From Streptomyces dysideae (GTDB lineage Bacteria > Actinomycetota > Actinomycetes > Streptomycetales > Streptomycetaceae), in assembly GCF_001514305.1 (NCBI RefSeq), contig NZ_KQ949081.1, forward strand, positions 1 through 64,000: DNA of 64,000 nt, given 5' to 3'. The notes beneath the pieces were generated by a model. The model made no database searches, had not been told where the DNA came from, and was given only the letters and a program-made list of their open reading frames with translations. The translations under genes and the position numbers were made by a program. Below are positions 35,753 through 43,688 of this stretch, in pieces. Within the stretch, counting starts at the first letter, position 1; each line of letters starts with the position of its first letter.

Positions 35753-38102
35753 GCCGGCGCCTCCGGGCGTCTATGAGCATCTCCTGGACGTTGCGCAGGG
35801 GCTGGCCTTCCGCGTCCGTCGCGTGCCGGGTCCACTCGCCGTCCTGGCCGAGGTGCCAGGACGCGGTGGTGTCGGACATACCGGTCTCCAGGAGCCGGTT
35901 GAGCGCGGCGCGGTGGGCCGGGTCGGTGACCCTGACCAGGGCCTCGATACGGCGGTCGAGGTTGCGGTGCATCATGTCGGCGCTGCCTATCCACACCTCG
36001 GGCTCGCCGCCGTTGCCGAAGCCGAAGACCCGGGAGTGTTCCAGGAAGCGGCCGAGCACCGAGCGGACCCGGACGTTCTCCGACAGGCCCGGCACGCCGG
36101 GGCGGATCGCGCAGATCCCGCGCACCCAGACGTCGACCGGCACGCCCGCCTGGGCGGCGCGGTAGCAGGCGTCGATGATCGCCTCGTCGACCATCGAGTT
36201 GACCTTGATGCGGACATAGGCAGGACGTCCGGCACGGTGGTGCTGGACCTCCTTGTTGATCCGCGACACCAGGCCGTCCCGGAGGGACTTGGGGGCGACG
36301 AGGAGGCGGCGGTACGTCTCCCGGCGCGAGTAGCCCGACAGGCGGTTGAAGAGGTCCGAGAGGTCCGCGCCGACCTGCGGGTCCGCCGTGAGCAGGCCGA
36401 GGTCCTCGTAGAGGCGGGCCGTCTTCGGGTGGTAGTTGCCGGTGCCGACGTGGCAGTAGCGCCGTAGCGTGTCGCCTTCCTGGCGGACCACCAGCGAAAG
36501 CTTGCAGTGGGTCTTCAGGCCGACCAGGCCGTAGACGACATGGCAGCCGGCCTCCTCCAGCTTGCGCGCCCACTTGATGTTGGCGTGCTCGTCGAAGCGG
36601 GCCTTGATCTCGACCAGGACGAGGACCTGCTTGCCGGCCTCGGCGGCGTCGATGAGGGCGTCGACTATGGGGGAGTCGCCGGACGTGCGGTACAGGGTCT
36701 GCTTGATGGCGAGGACGTCGGGGTCGTTCGCCGCCTGCTCCAGGAACGCCTGCACGGACGTCGAGAAGGAGTCGTACGGGTGGTGCAGCAGGACGTCCCG
36801 GCGGCGCAGGGCCGCGAAGATGTCGGGCGCGGACGCCGTCTCGACCTCGGCGAGGTCGCGGTGGACGCCGGCGATGAACTTGCGGTACTTCAGCTCGGGC
36901 CGGTCGAGGGAGGCGATACGGAAGAGGCCGGTGAGGTCCAGGGGGCCGGTCAGCGGATAGACCTCGGCCTCGGTGATCTTCAGCTCGCGCACCAGCAGGT
37001 CCAGGACCTCCTGGTTGATGTTCTCCTCGACCTCCAGGCGCACGGGCGGCCCGAAGCGGCGCCGCATGAGCTCCTTCTCCAGGGCCTGGAGGAGGTTCTC
37101 CGCGTCGTCCTCCTCGACCTCCAGGTCCTCGTTGCGGGTGACCCGGAAGGCGTGGTGCTCCAGCACCTCCATGCCCGGGAACAGCTCCTCCAGGTGTGCG
37201 GCGATGACGTCCTCGAGGGGGACGTAACGGCCGGGGGAGGCCTCCAGGAAGCGGGAGAGCAGCGGGGGGACCTTGACCCGGGCGAAGTGCGGGGTGCCGG
37301 TGACAGGGTTGCGGACCCGCACGGCCAGGTTCAGGGACAGGCCGGAGATGTACGGGAACGGGTGCGCCGGGTCGACGGCAAGCGGGGTCAGGACCGGGAA
37401 GATCTGGTGCCGGAACAGGGTGAACAGGCGGGCCTGCTCCTTCTCCTGCAGCTCGTTCCAGCGGACCAGGTGGATGCCCTCCTCCGCGAGGGCGGGGGCG
37501 ACGTCCTCGTGGTAGCAGGCGGCGTGCCGGGCCATCAGCTCGCGGGAGCGGGCCCAGATCATCTCCAGCACCTCGCGCGGCTGGAGGCCGGAGGCGGAGC
37601 GGGTGGCGACGCCGGTGGCGATACGGCGCTTCAGACCGGCCACCCGGACCATGAAGAACTCGTCCAGGTTGCTGGCGAAGATCGCCAGGAAGTTCGCCCT
37701 TTCGAGGAGGGGCGTGTTCGGGTCCTCGGCGAGTTCGAGGACGCGCTCGTTGAACGCGAGCCAGCTGCGCTCCCGGTCGAGGAAGCGTCCCTGCGGCAGC
37801 TGTACCCCGTCGACCAGCGACTCCTCGTACGCGTCGAGGTCGGCGTCGATGTCGGGTTCCAGGTCGGAGACCACGGCGGCCACGGTGTGCGGGCGGTGCG
37901 CGGCTATGGAGCCCACGGAGGGCTGCGCGTGCTGGACCTGTGCCTGGGTGTCTGACTGGCTCATGAACCCATTGTTCCGCGCCTGGAGCGATACGGGCGC
38001 GTCGGACTGCGCGGGCGGGAGCACGGTGGCGAGGCGTCGGGCGTCCCCGTTCCCCGCGGTCCCCTCGGGCGGCGGCGAAGGCTCTGGCACAGCGGGCTTC
38101 AT
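35733..38102 (-). CDS. ppk: Polyphosphate kinase PPK1
   Basis: A 789-aa PPK1, which makes polyphosphate from ATP reversibly. N domain: [21 protein letters not shown]; head domain: [16 protein letters not shown]; catalytic core: [20 protein letters not shown] and the phospho-histidine motif [19 protein letters not shown]-terminal [20 protein letters not shown] use the ATG at 38102; the ATG at 37964 (46 codons in, MSQSDTQAQ) is an alternative because the extra segment is low in complexity and neither codon has a good ribosome site. In Streptomyces ppk is PhoP-controlled; the upstream DNA has only a weak match. Confidence 0.95.
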   Translation of the reverse strand: MKPAVPEPSPPPEGTAGNGDARRLATVLPPAQSDAPVSLQARNNGFMSQSDTQAQVQHAQPSVGSIAAHRPHTVAAVVSDLEPDIDADLDAYEESLVDGVQLPQGRFLDRERSWLAFNERVLELAEDPNTPLLERANFLAIFASNLDEFFMVRVAGLKRRIATGVATRSASGLQPREVLEMIWARSRELMARHAACYHEDVAPALAEEGIHLVRWNELQEKEQARLFTLFRHQIFPVLTPLAVDPAHPFPYISGLSLNLAVRVRNPVTGTPHFARVKVPPLLSRFLEASPGRYVPLEDVIAAHLEELFPGMEVLEHHAFRVTRNEDLEVEEDDAENLLQALEKELMRRRFGPPVRLEVEENINQEVLDLLVRELKITEAEVYPLTGPLDLTGLFRIASLDRPELKYRKFIAGVHRDLAEVETASAPDIFAALRRRDVLLHHPYDSFSTSVQAFLEQAANDPDVLAIKQTLYRTSGDSPIVDALIDAAEAGKQVLVLVEIKARFDEHANIKWARKLEEAGCHVVYGLVGLKTHCKLSLVVRQEGDTLRRYCHVGTGNYHPKTARLYEDLGLLTADPQVGADLSDLFNRLSGYSRRETYRRLLVAPKSLRDGLVSRINKEVQHHRAGRPAYVRIKVNSMVDEAIIDACYRAAQAGVPVDVWVRGICAIRPGVPGLSENVRVRSVLGRFLEHSRVFGFGNGGEPEVWIGSADMMHRNLDRRIEALVRVTDPAHRAALNRLLETGMSDTTASWHLGQDGEWTRHATDAEGQPLRNVQEMLIDARRRRRGTATP

Positions 38103-38202
38103 TCGCCGAGCGTCGCAAGTCCGTCTGAACCAATGGTTACGGAGACATGGCGTGTGGGATATCGGGGGGCGGCTCGCGGGCGTCCACATACGCGGACACA
38201 TG

Positions 38203-38246
38203 CCTGGCCGTACGTCCCTCCCCCCGTGGAGGGACGTACGGCCAGG
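38203..38246 (-). terminator. Long hairpin terminator after the ABC operon
   Basis: A perfect 19-bp stem (38203-38221 paired with 38228-38246, outer end CCTGGCCG) with a 6-nt loop. It lies 14 bp beyond the stop of the third permease gene and before ppk. No U-tract follows, as is common for Streptomyces terminators. Confidence 0.85.
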
Positions 38247-38259
38247 GGGTCAGGGGGGT

Positions 38260-39216
38260 TCAGCGGGTACGCCGGCGCAGCAGCCAGAAGGCGGTCGCGG
38301 CGGCCGTGGCGGCGACGGCCAGGGCGAGGCCGGTGCCGATGAGCTGGAGGGGCCAGAAGTGGGACGCGGGGTGGAAGTCGGTGAAGTAGCCGGTCACGTC
38401 GTGGTCGGCCAGGCACTGCGCGTCGTCGCGGCACATCGGGTCGGCGATGCGGGCGCCGGTGGAGGTGAGGGCGCCCTGGCCGCCGAAGATGACGTCGACC
38501 GTGCCGCCCGGGTAGCCGGTCCGCAGGGTGCCGGTGCGGGTCTCCCACGGCCACAGCCGCGGGGTCGCGAGGCCGACAGCGAGGCTCGTGCCCCAGATGG
38601 CGACGAGGGCGGCGACGAGCGCGGGCAGCGAGCGGCGCAGCAGCAGGCCCGCGAGGGCGCCGAGGGCGAGGGCGGCGAGGGGCCAGACGATGGCGAGGGG
38701 GCCGTTGGCGGCGAAGGTGTCGTCGTCGTACCAGCTCCAGTTCATCGGGGCTGCCTGTGCCTCGAAGACCAGGCGGTGCAGCAGGACCAGGACGGCTGTG
38801 CCGGCGGTGAGCAGGGCGGCGGGCACGGCGAGCTTGGCGGCCAGCCAGCGGGCCGGGGAGACGCCCTGTGTCCAGGCCAACTGGGCGGTGCCCTGCTCCA
38901 GTTCACGGCCGATCAGGGCGGCGCCGGCCCAGGCGGCGACCAGGCTGGGCAGCAGGGCGATGGCGTACTCGGCGAGCGCGTAGACCCGGTTGTACCGCTC
39001 GAGGCCCGGACCCCACTGGCAGACGTCGGTCCCGTTCAGGCAGAGCCGCCGCCACTCGTCGGCGGCCGCGCTCGCGCCGGGGCCGTACGCCCACAGCAGG
39101 GCCGCCGAGACCCCGGCGAAGACGACGGCCCAGACGATCAGCGCGGTCCGGTGCAGCCGCAGCATCGTGCGGCCGGTGCCGGCGGGCGCGGAGGTGGTGG
39201 ACAGGACGGCGGTCAT
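38260..39216 (-). CDS. ABC permease paralogue 3 of the GntR-controlled operon
   Basis: A 318-aa membrane protein, third of three tandem paralogues. Shared core: AWAGAALIGRELEQGTAQLA and WTQGVSPARWLAAKLAVPA, followed by a second half with helices and the end block FTDFHPASHFWPLQL plus FWLLRRRTR. About six helices; two large external loops contain cysteine pairs (RLCLNGTDVC and MCRDDAQC). The ATG overlaps the preceding gene by 4 bp. With the ATPase it should form an exporter; the substrate is unknown. Confidence 0.85.
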   Translation of the reverse strand: MTAVLSTTSAPAGTGRTMLRLHRTALIVWAVVFAGVSAALLWAYGPGASAAADEWRRLCLNGTDVCQWGPGLERYNRVYALAEYAIALLPSLVAAWAGAALIGRELEQGTAQLAWTQGVSPARWLAAKLAVPAALLTAGTAVLVLLHRLVFEAQAAPMNWSWYDDDTFAANGPLAIVWPLAALALGALAGLLLRRSLPALVAALVAIWGTSLAVGLATPRLWPWETRTGTLRTGYPGGTVDVIFGGQGALTSTGARIADPMCRDDAQCLADHDVTGYFTDFHPASHFWPLQLIGTGLALAVAATAAATAFWLLRRRTR

Positions 39217-40184
39217 ACGGAGGCTCCCTTACGGACGGCCGGCGCCGTGGTCCGGCGGCGCAGCAGCCGGAAGGCGATCAGGGTCGCGACGGCGGCGACG
39301 GTCAGGACGATGCCGGTCTCCACGAGGTGGAGGGGCCAGTAGTGGGACTGGGGGTGATAGGTGGTGTAGTGGCCGGTGATGCCCAGGTCGTCGAGGCAGC
39401 GCTCGTTCTCGGCCGAGGTGCCGTCGCACTCCCAGTACGGGACGTCCTGAGTGCGGCGGCCGTCGATGATCGCGCCGTTCTCCAGCGGCCACCAGCTGCG
39501 GCTTGCCTCGAACTCGGGCGGGGAGGTCCGGGTCACCGTAGGCCAGAAGGACTCGCGGTAGCGCTCCAGGAAGAAGTTGAGCGTCCACATCGCGCCGAGG
39601 GACACGGCCAGCGCGGGTAGCGCGCGGCGCAGCAGGAGTGCGGTCAGTGTGCCGACGGCGAGGGCGCACAGGGCGTACGCCACGGTCGCCGGGCCGCGGG
39701 CCACGAAGACGTCGGCGAAGGCCCAGTCGTCGCCCATCAGGTCACGGTTGGCGGCCCACCCCCAGCGGAACGCGACGACGAGCATGATGCCGCCGACCGT
39801 GAGCACCAGCGCGGGGACGGCGAGCTTGGCGGCGAGCCAGCGGGCCGGGGAGACGCCCTGCGTCCAGGCGAGCCGCGCGGTGCCCTGCTCCAGTTCGCGG
39901 CCGATCAGGGCGGCGCCCGCCCAGGCGGCCACGGCCAGGAAGCCGTAGCAGATGAACGTGCTGATCCAGCTGATGGGAGCGCTGTACGACGTGTTGGCGA
40001 ACGGGTCGGCGCAGTAGGCGAGCGGGTCGCAGCGGGCCGACTTCGCGCGGGCGGAGTCCGCGGTGACGGTGTTCAGCCACACCAGTCCGGCGATCGTGCC
40101 GGTCACGAAGAGACCCCAGACGATCAGGGCGGTGCGGTGCAGCCGGAGCACGGCGCGGGGCGGGCCGGTCAGGGGGGTGGTCAT
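39213..40184 (-). CDS. ABC permease paralogue 2 of the GntR-controlled operon
   Basis: A 323-aa paralogue of its neighbours, sharing AAWAGAALIGRELEQGTARL, WTQGVSPARWLAAKLAVPA and the end TTYHPQSHYWPLHLVETG with RLLRRRTTAP. Cysteine pairs recur in the external loops (RCDPLAYC and ECDGTSAENERC). It overlaps both neighbours by 4 bp. It is somewhat closer to paralogue 3 in its first half. Confidence 0.85.
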   Translation of the reverse strand: MTTPLTGPPRAVLRLHRTALIVWGLFVTGTIAGLVWLNTVTADSARAKSARCDPLAYCADPFANTSYSAPISWISTFICYGFLAVAAWAGAALIGRELEQGTARLAWTQGVSPARWLAAKLAVPALVLTVGGIMLVVAFRWGWAANRDLMGDDWAFADVFVARGPATVAYALCALAVGTLTALLLRRALPALAVSLGAMWTLNFFLERYRESFWPTVTRTSPPEFEASRSWWPLENGAIIDGRRTQDVPYWECDGTSAENERCLDDLGITGHYTTYHPQSHYWPLHLVETGIVLTVAAVATLIAFRLLRRRTTAPAVRKGASV

Positions 40185-41164
40185 CGGGCGGCTCCCTTGT
40201 CGGCGGTCCGGCGGCGCAGCAGCCGGAAGGCGATCAGCGTCATGAGGGCGGCGGCGGCCAGGACCGCGCCGGTGGCCGTCAGCTGGAGCGGCCAGTAGTG
40301 GGAGGCGGGGTGGTAGTCGGTGTAGTAGCCGACCGCGTCGAGGCGGTCGAAGAGCTCCCGGCACTCGGCGGTCGCGGTGCTGCCGCAGCCGGGGTTGTCG
40401 ATGTGGGCGCCGGTGGCGGTGACCAGGCCCTGGTCGACCAGCAGGCCGGGGTACCCGGGGCCGCCGTCGAGGCCGCTGACGCCGGTGGCCGTCGGCCACA
40501 GGTGCGGCAGGGCGAACCGGAGCGCGGTCCACAGTGCGGCCACGGCGACGGCGGCGGCACCGAGCGCGGCCAGCGAGCGGCGGAGCAGCAGGCCCGCGAG
40601 GGCGCCGGCGGCCAGGCCGGCCAGGGCGAGGGCGACGACGAGGGGGCCGTTCGCGTAGAAGGTCTCGGTGCTGAACCAGGACTTGGTGTTGTCGACCCGG
40701 CTCCGGCCCGCCGACCACGTCAGGTGGTGCAGCAGGACCAGCAGCCCGGTGCCGGCGCCGACCAGGGCGGCCGGCACGGCCAGTTTGGCGGTGAGCCAGC
40801 GGGCCGGGGAGATGCCCTGGGACCAGGCCAGCTGTGCGGTGCCGTGCTCCAGTTCGCGGCCGGTGAGCGCGCCGCCCGCCCAGGCGGCGACCAGGAAGGG
40901 GACGGCCAGGACGGCGAAGGACGCGTACAGGTAGACGTCCTTGTAGCGCAGGATCGCGTCCTGGTCGTAGCGGCAGACACCGCCCGTGGCACAGGCGTTG
41001 TACTGCCGCCACGCCTCGGCGGCGGCGTCGGTGAGCGGGCCCCACAGCCACAGCAGCGTGCCGCCGAGGAGCACGAGGAGGCCGGTCCAGACGTACAGCG
41101 CGGGCCGGTGCACGCGCAGCAGCCAGGGGAGCAGCCGCGGGGCGGCGACGGTCGGGGCGGTCAC
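40181..41164 (-). CDS. ABC permease paralogue 1 of the GntR-controlled operon
   Basis: A 327-aa paralogue: AAWAGGALTGRELEHGTAQL, WSQGISPARWLTAKLAVPA, and the end TDYHPASHYWPLQLTATG with FRLLRRRTADKG. External cysteines occur in NACATGGVC and GCGSTATAEC. It is the first permease after the ATPase, overlapping it by 4 bp. The three genes arose by tandem duplication and have diverged mainly in their external loops. Confidence 0.85.
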   Translation of the reverse strand: MTAPTVAAPRLLPWLLRVHRPALYVWTGLLVLLGGTLLWLWGPLTDAAAEAWRQYNACATGGVCRYDQDAILRYKDVYLYASFAVLAVPFLVAAWAGGALTGRELEHGTAQLAWSQGISPARWLTAKLAVPAALVGAGTGLLVLLHHLTWSAGRSRVDNTKSWFSTETFYANGPLVVALALAGLAAGALAGLLLRRSLAALGAAAVAVAALWTALRFALPHLWPTATGVSGLDGGPGYPGLLVDQGLVTATGAHIDNPGCGSTATAECRELFDRLDAVGYYTDYHPASHYWPLQLTATGAVLAAAALMTLIAFRLLRRRTADKGAAR

Positions 41165-42108
41165 GCGCGCGTCTCCTCGGACTCGGACTCGGACCCGGAC
41201 GCGGACCCGGACGCGGCCCCGGACCCGGACTCGGCCGGGCTCGGGGTCTGGGTCGGGGTGAGGGCGGGGGCGTCCGGGTTGCGCAGATGGGCGAGGACGA
41301 GCTCTTCGAGGGTGGGCATGCTCGCCCGCCAGTCGTCGGAGAGCGGGCCCGTCGGGCGGATCAGCGCGGTGAGCTGACGGCCGGTGGTGCGGGACTCGAC
41401 GACGGTGTGGTCGCCGAGGGAGCCCTGCGCGGGGCCCGACACGCGCGTGTGCGCCGCGAGCAGGTCGTCGATCTCCCCGGCGAGCCGGACCCGGCCGTCG
41501 CCGATCAGCAGGAGGTGGTCGCAGGACCCTTCGAGCTCGGCGACGACGTGCGAGGACATCACGATCGTCGTGCCGTGCTGCGCGGCCTGCACCATCAGTA
41601 CGCCCATCAGCTCGTGCCGGGCCAGCGGGTCGAGGTCGGCCATCGGCTCGTCCAGCAGCAGCAGTTCGGGCCGCTTGGCCAGCGCGAGGGCGAGCGCGAC
41701 GCGGGTGCGCTGGCCGCCGGACAGGGAGCGGACCCGGGCCTTCGGGTCGAGGTCGCCGCCGGCCGCGATCCGTTCGGCGGCGGCGGCGTCCCAGCGGCCG
41801 GGGTTCAGGTCGGCGCCGGTGCGCAGCGTCTCGGCGACGGTGAGCTGCGGGTACAGCGGCTTGTCCTGGGCGACGTAGCCGACACGCGCGCGTGCCGACG
41901 CCGGGTCCGTGCCGAGGACGGTGACGGTGCCGTCTTCGGGGGCCAGCAGCCCGGCGGCGAGGGCCAGCAGGGTGGACTTGCCGGCACCGTTGGGGCCGAC
42001 GACGGCACAGACGCGTCCGGCGGGCAGCCGGAACGTGCAGTCGCGCAGGGCCCAGCGCCGCCTGAAGCGTTTCCCGAGGGCGGCTGCCTCAAGGGCGGTG
42101 TCGGTCAT
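41161..42108 (-). CDS. ABC transporter ATP-binding protein
   Basis: A 315-aa ATPase: Walker A GPNGAGKSTL, signature LSGGQRTRVALALALAKRP, Walker B LLLLDEPMADLDPLA, switch MSSHVVAELEG. The first strand MTDTALEAAALGKRFRRRWA sets the start at 42108. The last 25 residues are a low-complexity Ser/Gly/Ala/Glu tail encoded by GGACTC/GGACGC-type hexamer repeats (about 41175-41235). It serves three permease paralogues encoded behind it. It overlaps the GntR gene by 4 bp. Confidence 0.93.
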   Translation of the reverse strand: MTDTALEAAALGKRFRRRWALRDCTFRLPAGRVCAVVGPNGAGKSTLLALAAGLLAPEDGTVTVLGTDPASARARVGYVAQDKPLYPQLTVAETLRTGADLNPGRWDAAAAERIAAGGDLDPKARVRSLSGGQRTRVALALALAKRPELLLLDEPMADLDPLARHELMGVLMVQAAQHGTTIVMSSHVVAELEGSCDHLLLIGDGRVRLAGEIDDLLAAHTRVSGPAQGSLGDHTVVESRTTGRQLTALIRPTGPLSDDWRASMPTLEELVLAHLRNPDAPALTPTQTPSPAESGSGAASGSASGSESESEETRA

Positions 42109-42491
42109 GACGGGTCTCCCTGGAAGTGCTTCTCGAGTACGGCGGTGAAGAGTGCGGCCACGTCGTCCCGGTCGAGACCGGCCTCGCGGGCCCTGGCCGC
42201 CCACGCGTCCAGTTCGGTGCGCAGCGGCGAGTCGGCCGGGGCGGTGCCCAGCGACTTCCGTACGAACGTGCCGAGTCCTCGCCGCGCCTCGACGAGGCCT
42301 TCGCGTTCCAGCTCGCGGTACGCCTTGAGGACGGTGTTGGGGTTGATGGCGGTGGCCTCCACGACCTCGCGGGCCGTGGGCAGCTTGTCGCCGGGCATCA
42401 ACAAGCCCAGTCGCAGGGCCTGTTTGGTCTGCTGGACGATCTGGACATAGGTGGCGACGCCGGAGCGCCGGTCGATGCGGTACGCGACCAC
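42105..42491 (-). CDS. GntR family regulator, YtrA subfamily
   Basis: A 128-aa short GntR repressor: YRIDRRSGVATYVQIVQQ, then the winged helix LPTAREVVEATAINPNTVLK and AYRELEREGLVEARRGLGTFV, with only a short C-terminal dimerisation tail. This is the YtrA type that controls ABC operons. Start GTG 42491 has AAAGGG about 11 bp upstream; GTG 42503 is alternative but lies inside the operator. It is the first gene of the five-gene ABC operon and very likely its autorepressor. Confidence 0.9.
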   Translation of the reverse strand: MVAYRIDRRSGVATYVQIVQQTKQALRLGLLMPGDKLPTAREVVEATAINPNTVLKAYRELEREGLVEARRGLGTFVRKSLGTAPADSPLRTELDAWAARAREAGLDRDDVAALFTAVLEKHFQGDPS

Positions 42492-42498
42492 TCGTACA

Positions 42499-42534
42499 AC
42501 CACCCTTTCACTAATTGAGTAGTGAAAGGGTGGT
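42499..42534. promoter_or_regulatory. GntR/YtrA operator
   Basis: A 36-bp near-perfect dyad: 15-bp arms (core CCACCCTTTCACTA and its complement) around the 6-bp spacer ATTGAG. It sits directly at the start of the GntR gene, where bound repressor would block transcription of the whole ABC operon. Confidence 0.85.
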
Positions 42535-42541
42535 GTAAAAC

Positions 42542-42570
42542 AAGGGGCGGCGTCAAGGGCGCCGCCCCTT
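42542..42570 (-). terminator. mshD terminator
   Basis: An 11-bp stem (AAGGGGCGGCG and its complement) with a 7-nt loop. On the minus strand it follows the mshD stop by 13 bp and is followed by TTGTTTT, so it ends mshD. Confidence 0.85.
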
Positions 42571-42582
42571 ATGCGGGTGATG

Positions 42583-43509
42583 TCAGGTTTCGGTGCGGTA
42601 CATGAGGTCCGTCTCGTACGTGGTGAACCCCAGCCGCTCGTACACCGACACCGCCGCCTTGTTGTCGGCGTCGACGTAGAGCATCGCCGTCGGCAGCCCC
42701 TGTCCCGCCAGATGCCGCAGCCCGATCGTGGTGAGCGCCTTGCCCAGGCCGCCGCCCTGCGCGCCGGGCCGTACGCCGAGGACGTACACCTCGCCGAGCC
42801 GCTCCTCCGAGTGCACCTTCGTCCAGTGGAACCCGATGAGTTCGTCGCCGCGGAAGGCCAGGAAGAAGCCGGCCGGGTCGAACCAGGGCTGGGCCTTGCG
42901 GTCGTCGAGGTCGCGCTGGGTGAGGGAACCCTGTTCGGGGTGGTGGGCGAAGGCGGCGGCGTTCACCTCGAGCCAGGCCGCGTCGTCCTCGCCCGGCACG
43001 AAGGTGCGGACCGTGACGCCCTCGGGGAACACGGGGTCCGGCAGGTCGAGGTCGGCCAACGAGCGCCGCATCTGGCGCAGTTCGCGGAAGAGCGTGAGCC
43101 CGAGGACCTGGGCGAGATGCCGGGCGGCGGAGTGCCCGCCGTGCGCCCAGACGCGCAGCCGCTTGCCGGAGGCGGCCAGCAGGGCCGCGCCGAGGGCCCG
43201 GCCGTGACCGTGGCCGCGGTGCTCGGGGTGGACGACCAGCTCGGCGGCCGGTGCCTCCACCGGATCGGTGTCCTCCAGCTGGGCGTAACCGACGAGTTCG
43301 TCGCCGGCGGACAGCAGCAAATGAGCCACGCCGGGGCGCTCCCCGCCCCGCAGTTGCAGCCGTCCCTGCTCGGACACCGCCTGCTGCCCGTCGCTGTGAG
43401 CGGCCTCCGCGAGCAGCCCGAGGACGGCCTCGGTCTGGCCTTCGGAGAGCGCCGAGTAGGTCTCGATGGAGCGGTTCCGGCCGGGCCTTGCGGTGTCGTC
43501 GCTGGTCAT
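42583..43509 (-). CDS. mshD: Mycothiol synthase (acetyl-CoA:Cys-GlcN-Ins acetyltransferase)
   Basis: A 308-aa protein with two tandem GNAT domains, the last enzyme of mycothiol biosynthesis. The N domain has ELVVHPEHRGHGHGRAL, the C domain has VYVLGVRPGAQGGGLGKAL and the end block TAMLYVDADNKAAVSVYERL. Length and both CoA-binding loops fit MshD. The ATG at 43509 starts MTSDDTARPGRN. It is transcribed alone, divergent from the 5'-nucleotidase gene. Confidence 0.93.
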   Translation of the reverse strand: MTSDDTARPGRNRSIETYSALSEGQTEAVLGLLAEAAHSDGQQAVSEQGRLQLRGGERPGVAHLLLSAGDELVGYAQLEDTDPVEAPAAELVVHPEHRGHGHGRALGAALLAASGKRLRVWAHGGHSAARHLAQVLGLTLFRELRQMRRSLADLDLPDPVFPEGVTVRTFVPGEDDAAWLEVNAAAFAHHPEQGSLTQRDLDDRKAQPWFDPAGFFLAFRGDELIGFHWTKVHSEERLGEVYVLGVRPGAQGGGLGKALTTIGLRHLAGQGLPTAMLYVDADNKAAVSVYERLGFTTYETDLMYRTET

Positions 43510-43632
43510 GCGTACGAGGGTACGGGGAGCCCCCGGCGAAGTGGCGGCAAAGAAGCAACCAGGATGTAACCACGAACCACCTACCGCGCTACGCGCGTTG
43601 ACTCTAGGCTGCGCCGGACGGGGCCATGTCAT

Positions 43633-43679
43633 AAACCATCGCCAGAACCTCTCCGGAACCATCTCCGGAACCCACTCCA
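43633..43679 (+). promoter_or_regulatory. Four 11-12-bp direct repeats before the 5'-nucleotidase gene
   Basis: AAACCATCGCCA, GAACCTCTCCG, GAACCATCTCCG and GAACCCACTCCA stand end to end, directly upstream of the ribosome site AGGGGGG of the nucleotidase gene. The period resembles a degenerate PHO box in reverse orientation (GTGAACC consensus), fitting phosphate control of a secreted nucleotidase, but bases are not a good match. Confidence 0.5.
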
Positions 43680-43688
43680 GGGGGGCGC

